Below are positions 22,277 through 24,129 of a stretch of 24,129 bases of DNA, piece after piece. Position 1 is the first letter of the stretch, and every line of letters starts with the position of its first letter. Location of the stretch: NCBI GenBank assembly GCA_024404065.1, contig JAKSQR010000008.1, positions 1-24,129 on the forward strand, in the 5' to 3' direction. The position numbers and the translations under genes were made by a program. This DNA comes from Clostridia bacterium. Lineage in GTDB: Bacteria > Bacillota > Clostridia > Oscillospirales > Acutalibacteraceae. The notes beneath the pieces are model-generated. The model was not told the DNA's origin and did no database searches. It worked only from the letters and a program-made list of their open reading frames with translations.

Positions 22277-23980
22277 TTAAAAGAAGGATATGAGAGCAGC
22301 AGATGTAATCATAAAGGTCTGGAATGAAAATGCGGAAACAGCAGCACCTATAAATCTGTTGCCTGTTTTACGGCGGATATAATCACCAAGAGGAACACAG
22401 AAAATATACATAAATATCATATTCTGAGCCTGACCTATAACACCTGAGTAGCTCTTGATTACAAGATAAAAAGCTATAAGTAAAAACAGTGCAACATACT
22501 GTATAAGATTATAGAGGAAAACTGTTTTTGCAGATACATTGCTCTTTTTAAGCATATCATTTTCACAGCCTGAAACATAGTAGCCTGCAGCCATAAGAAT
22601 GGTAGCAAATATAACCCAGAAAAGCCTTGCGTTTACTGGAATAAGACGGTACATTGTACCTCTTAAAATAAACCATACATAGAAGCAGAGAGCAACTGTG
22701 ATGGCTATAATTACAGCGGCAGTTTTACCATCTGCAAGGGATTTTATATTAAGCCTTGGCAGCTTACCCTCGGTGCCTTTGAATTTACCTTTACGGTAGG
22801 CAAAAATCATAACAAGACCATAGCCTGCAATACAGCACATATAGGGTATATTCATTACAGGGCTTCCGAAAGGCATTGCCACACAGATACAGCAGATTAC
22901 AAACGCTGCCAAAAGACCGGGAAGCCACATAAGAAGCTTCCTGAGAAGGAATTTTTTGGAATCAGTTATAACGGGAAGCTCGGCTTCATCAGTTACTTTA
23001 TTTTCTGATTTAAGAGAAACAAATACTAAAGCAAGGCCTAAAAGTCCCATAATCCAGCTTATATATACAAAGCTGATTTCAGCGGGAGCAAAGGTGGAGG
23101 CTTTGCCTGTAATATCCTCAATAGCTCCATTTACAAGAGCTGTACATCTGGGTGAGTACATCATATATGAGTGAAGCACTCCTGAGGTGACACCTACTGT
23201 AATTTTACTGCCAACTCCGTTTACCTGAGTGCTGCTCCATTTTCCTTCTGTGGGGGTACCTTTACCGCCAATATGATTGTAGATAGCGTATATATCCCCT
23301 TCGCTTACGATGTCATCTGCTGTTGAGCCGTAAAGATAAATATTTGTGCCCTTTGTAAGAGCTTCGTTATATGAATGCCATGGCTCCTCTGCATCATCAC
23401 TTGTGCCTGCAAAAAGGCTTGCCTGCGCATTGAAGTTATAGTTTACCTCAGGTGACATAAGGATAACATTGCTTATATCACGCTTTGTTACGGTAGTTTC
23501 AGCTGAAGGGTCATTATAGTCATATAAAAGCCTTAAAATAGACCTGCCGCCCATTGAGTGACCTACAAGAATAATGTGGTCGTAGTCTATGCCTGAAATG
23601 GTATGGAGCTTTTCAATGGCATCACCAATTTCAGCGGGAATGCTGTCTGTTTTTGCGTTATCAAAACCGATTGTATCTGATGATGCACCCTGACCTGCAT
23701 AGTCAAAGGTCATAACAGAAATTCCGTTTTTGGCAAATACATTTGCCATAGGTCTCCATTTTTGTCTGTCGCAGGAATAACCGGGGCAGATAAGGGCAGC
23801 ATACTCTGCACCCTGCACCTCATAGTATGAGCCTTTAAGGTTTACAGGCTCATTTTTATATGTAGAATCAAAAGATATTCTTTTTTCCTTCATAGTGGGT
23901 ATGCCCAAAGTAAAAATCAGGGCAAAGGTTACCACAAGGCAGATGATTCCTATAATACGGGAAATGAGTTTTTTATTCAT
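22277..23980 (-). CDS. Alpha/beta hydrolase fused to a multi-pass membrane domain
   Basis: 567 residues from the ATG at 23978-23980, which follows GGGGAGG by a few bases; a GTG nine codons upstream is rejected. One N-terminal helix (about 5-27) is followed by an extracytoplasmic alpha/beta-hydrolase domain (about 50-295). The nucleophile Ser142 sits in GHSMGG, the oxyanion region in CPGYSC, an Asp222/Asp223 pair after YGSTA is the likely acid, and His270 in SGVLHSYMMYS the likely base. From about 300 to 565 there are some eight hydrophobic helices with short loops, which I do not recognise as a named family. The hydrolase may act on a lipid, peptide or ester at the outer face (inference). Transcribed toward the MraY-like gene. 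Confidence 0.8.
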   Translation of the reverse strand: MNKKLISRIIGIICLVVTFALIFTLGIPTMKEKRISFDSTYKNEPVNLKGSYYEVQGAEYAALICPGYSCDRQKWRPMANVFAKNGISVMTFDYAGQGASSDTIGFDNAKTDSIPAEIGDAIEKLHTISGIDYDHIILVGHSMGGRSILRLLYDYNDPSAETTVTKRDISNVILMSPEVNYNFNAQASLFAGTSDDAEEPWHSYNEALTKGTNIYLYGSTADDIVSEGDIYAIYNHIGGKGTPTEGKWSSTQVNGVGSKITVGVTSGVLHSYMMYSPRCTALVNGAIEDITGKASTFAPAEISFVYISWIMGLLGLALVFVSLKSENKVTDEAELPVITDSKKFLLRKLLMWLPGLLAAFVICCICVAMPFGSPVMNIPYMCCIAGYGLVMIFAYRKGKFKGTEGKLPRLNIKSLADGKTAAVIIAITVALCFYVWFILRGTMYRLIPVNARLFWVIFATILMAAGYYVSGCENDMLKKSNVSAKTVFLYNLIQYVALFLLIAFYLVIKSYSGVIGQAQNMIFMYIFCVPLGDYIRRKTGNRFIGAAVSAFSFQTFMITSAALISFF

Positions 23981-23999
23981 AAATCCTCCCCATTTAATT

Positions 24000-24025
24000 A
24001 GTGCCACACCAAAAAGCGTGGCACT
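24000..24025 (-). other. Hairpin just upstream of the hydrolase ribosome binding site
   Basis: An 8-bp perfect stem (24000-24007 with 24018-24025) around a ten-base loop. On the minus strand no T tail follows, so it is a poor terminator for the upstream gene. A weak promoter-like pair (TTCTGA 24054-24059, 17 bases, TATAAA 24031-24036) would begin transcription at the hairpin, making it a 5'-end stem-loop of the hydrolase mRNA. Either reading is tentative. Confidence 0.45.
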
Positions 24026-24067
24026 ATCTGTTTATATTGTTTGTATCAGGCTCTCAGAATTGTTATA

Positions 24068-24129
24068 TCATTCTTCACCTTTGAGCATAAAATCTTTAAG
24101 ACCTGCCTTATCAAGAATAAATACGCCCA
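24068..24129 (-). CDS. C-terminal end of a minus-strand gene cut by the window edge
   Basis: The last 20 codons of an open frame enter from the right edge and end at TGA (24068-24070). The residues GVFILDKAGLKDFMLKGEE look like a normal soluble protein end; another frame that runs on to 24042 is less protein-like. No family can be assigned from so few residues. The hairpin at 24000-24025 lies downstream. Confidence 0.45.
   Translation of the reverse strand, partial: GVFILDKAGLKDFMLKGEE

Noticed and set aside
23981..24007. GTG start for the hydrolase
   Set aside because: It lies in the hairpin stem, and GGGGAGG directly before the ATG at 23980 marks the true start.
1..24129. CRISPR arrays, insertion sequences, integrases, tRNA or rRNA genes
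   Set aside because: No regularly spaced repeats, transposase-like frames, terminal inverted repeats or recognisable RNA genes were seen on either strand.

Overview
The window reads as chromosome of a low- to mid-GC Gram-positive anaerobe of the class Clostridia, most likely Oscillospiraceae/Ruminococcaceae. This is inferred from the cmk-plsC-ispH order with ispH fused in frame to ribosomal protein S1, strong AGGAGG-type ribosome binding sites, lipobox lipoproteins, and several glycoside hydrolases without a two-membrane export system. No mobile element, CRISPR array, tRNA or rRNA was seen. Gene density is high and no gene-free stretch exceeds about 180 bases.

Layout. 1-2880: a membrane-anchored parvulin-type foldase and an RluA-family pseudouridine synthase, both on the minus strand, each with a recognisable promoter; the synthase appears to start at CTG. 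2891-3817: a plus-strand membrane-anchored metallophosphoesterase-like protein that has lost key catalytic residues, closed by a bidirectional terminator. 3835-9013 (minus): an apparent operon of DMT-family transporter, exported subtilisin-like protease, GH13 oligo-1,6-glucosidase and AqpZ-type aquaporin. 9072-14504 (minus): a housekeeping operon RpiR regulator, HI0933-family flavoprotein, cmk, plsC, ispH-rpsA, with overlapping or nearly touching genes. 14505-14681: a divergent control region with nested symmetric repeats. 14682-16943 (plus): a cytoplasmic GH95 alpha-L-fucosidase. 16987-20474 (minus): a three-gene operon of small lipoprotein, GH2 glycosidase and DUF3798-type lipoprotein behind a near-consensus promoter. 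20583-22232: a TetR-family regulator divergent from an MraY-like phosphosugar transferase, with overlapping promoters over a palindrome. 22277-23980 (minus): an alpha/beta hydrolase fused to a multi-pass membrane domain. The right edge holds the last codons of a probable further minus-strand gene.

How it fits together. Much of the window concerns the cell envelope (foldase, PlsC, isoprenoid precursor supply by IspH, MraY-like transferase, lipoproteins) and intracellular breakdown of imported oligosaccharides (GH13, GH95, GH2). Five gene starts were moved from the longest reading frame to a position behind a strong ribosome binding site (2825, 2954, 18132, 20474, 21267, with 23980 as a sixth). 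No clearly new defence or mobile system was found. The most unusual points are the CTG start of the RluA-type gene, the internal ribosome binding site inside the ispH-rpsA fusion, the degenerate phosphoesterase, the lipoprotein/GH2 operon, the MraY-like protein with altered motifs, and the hydrolase-membrane fusion.
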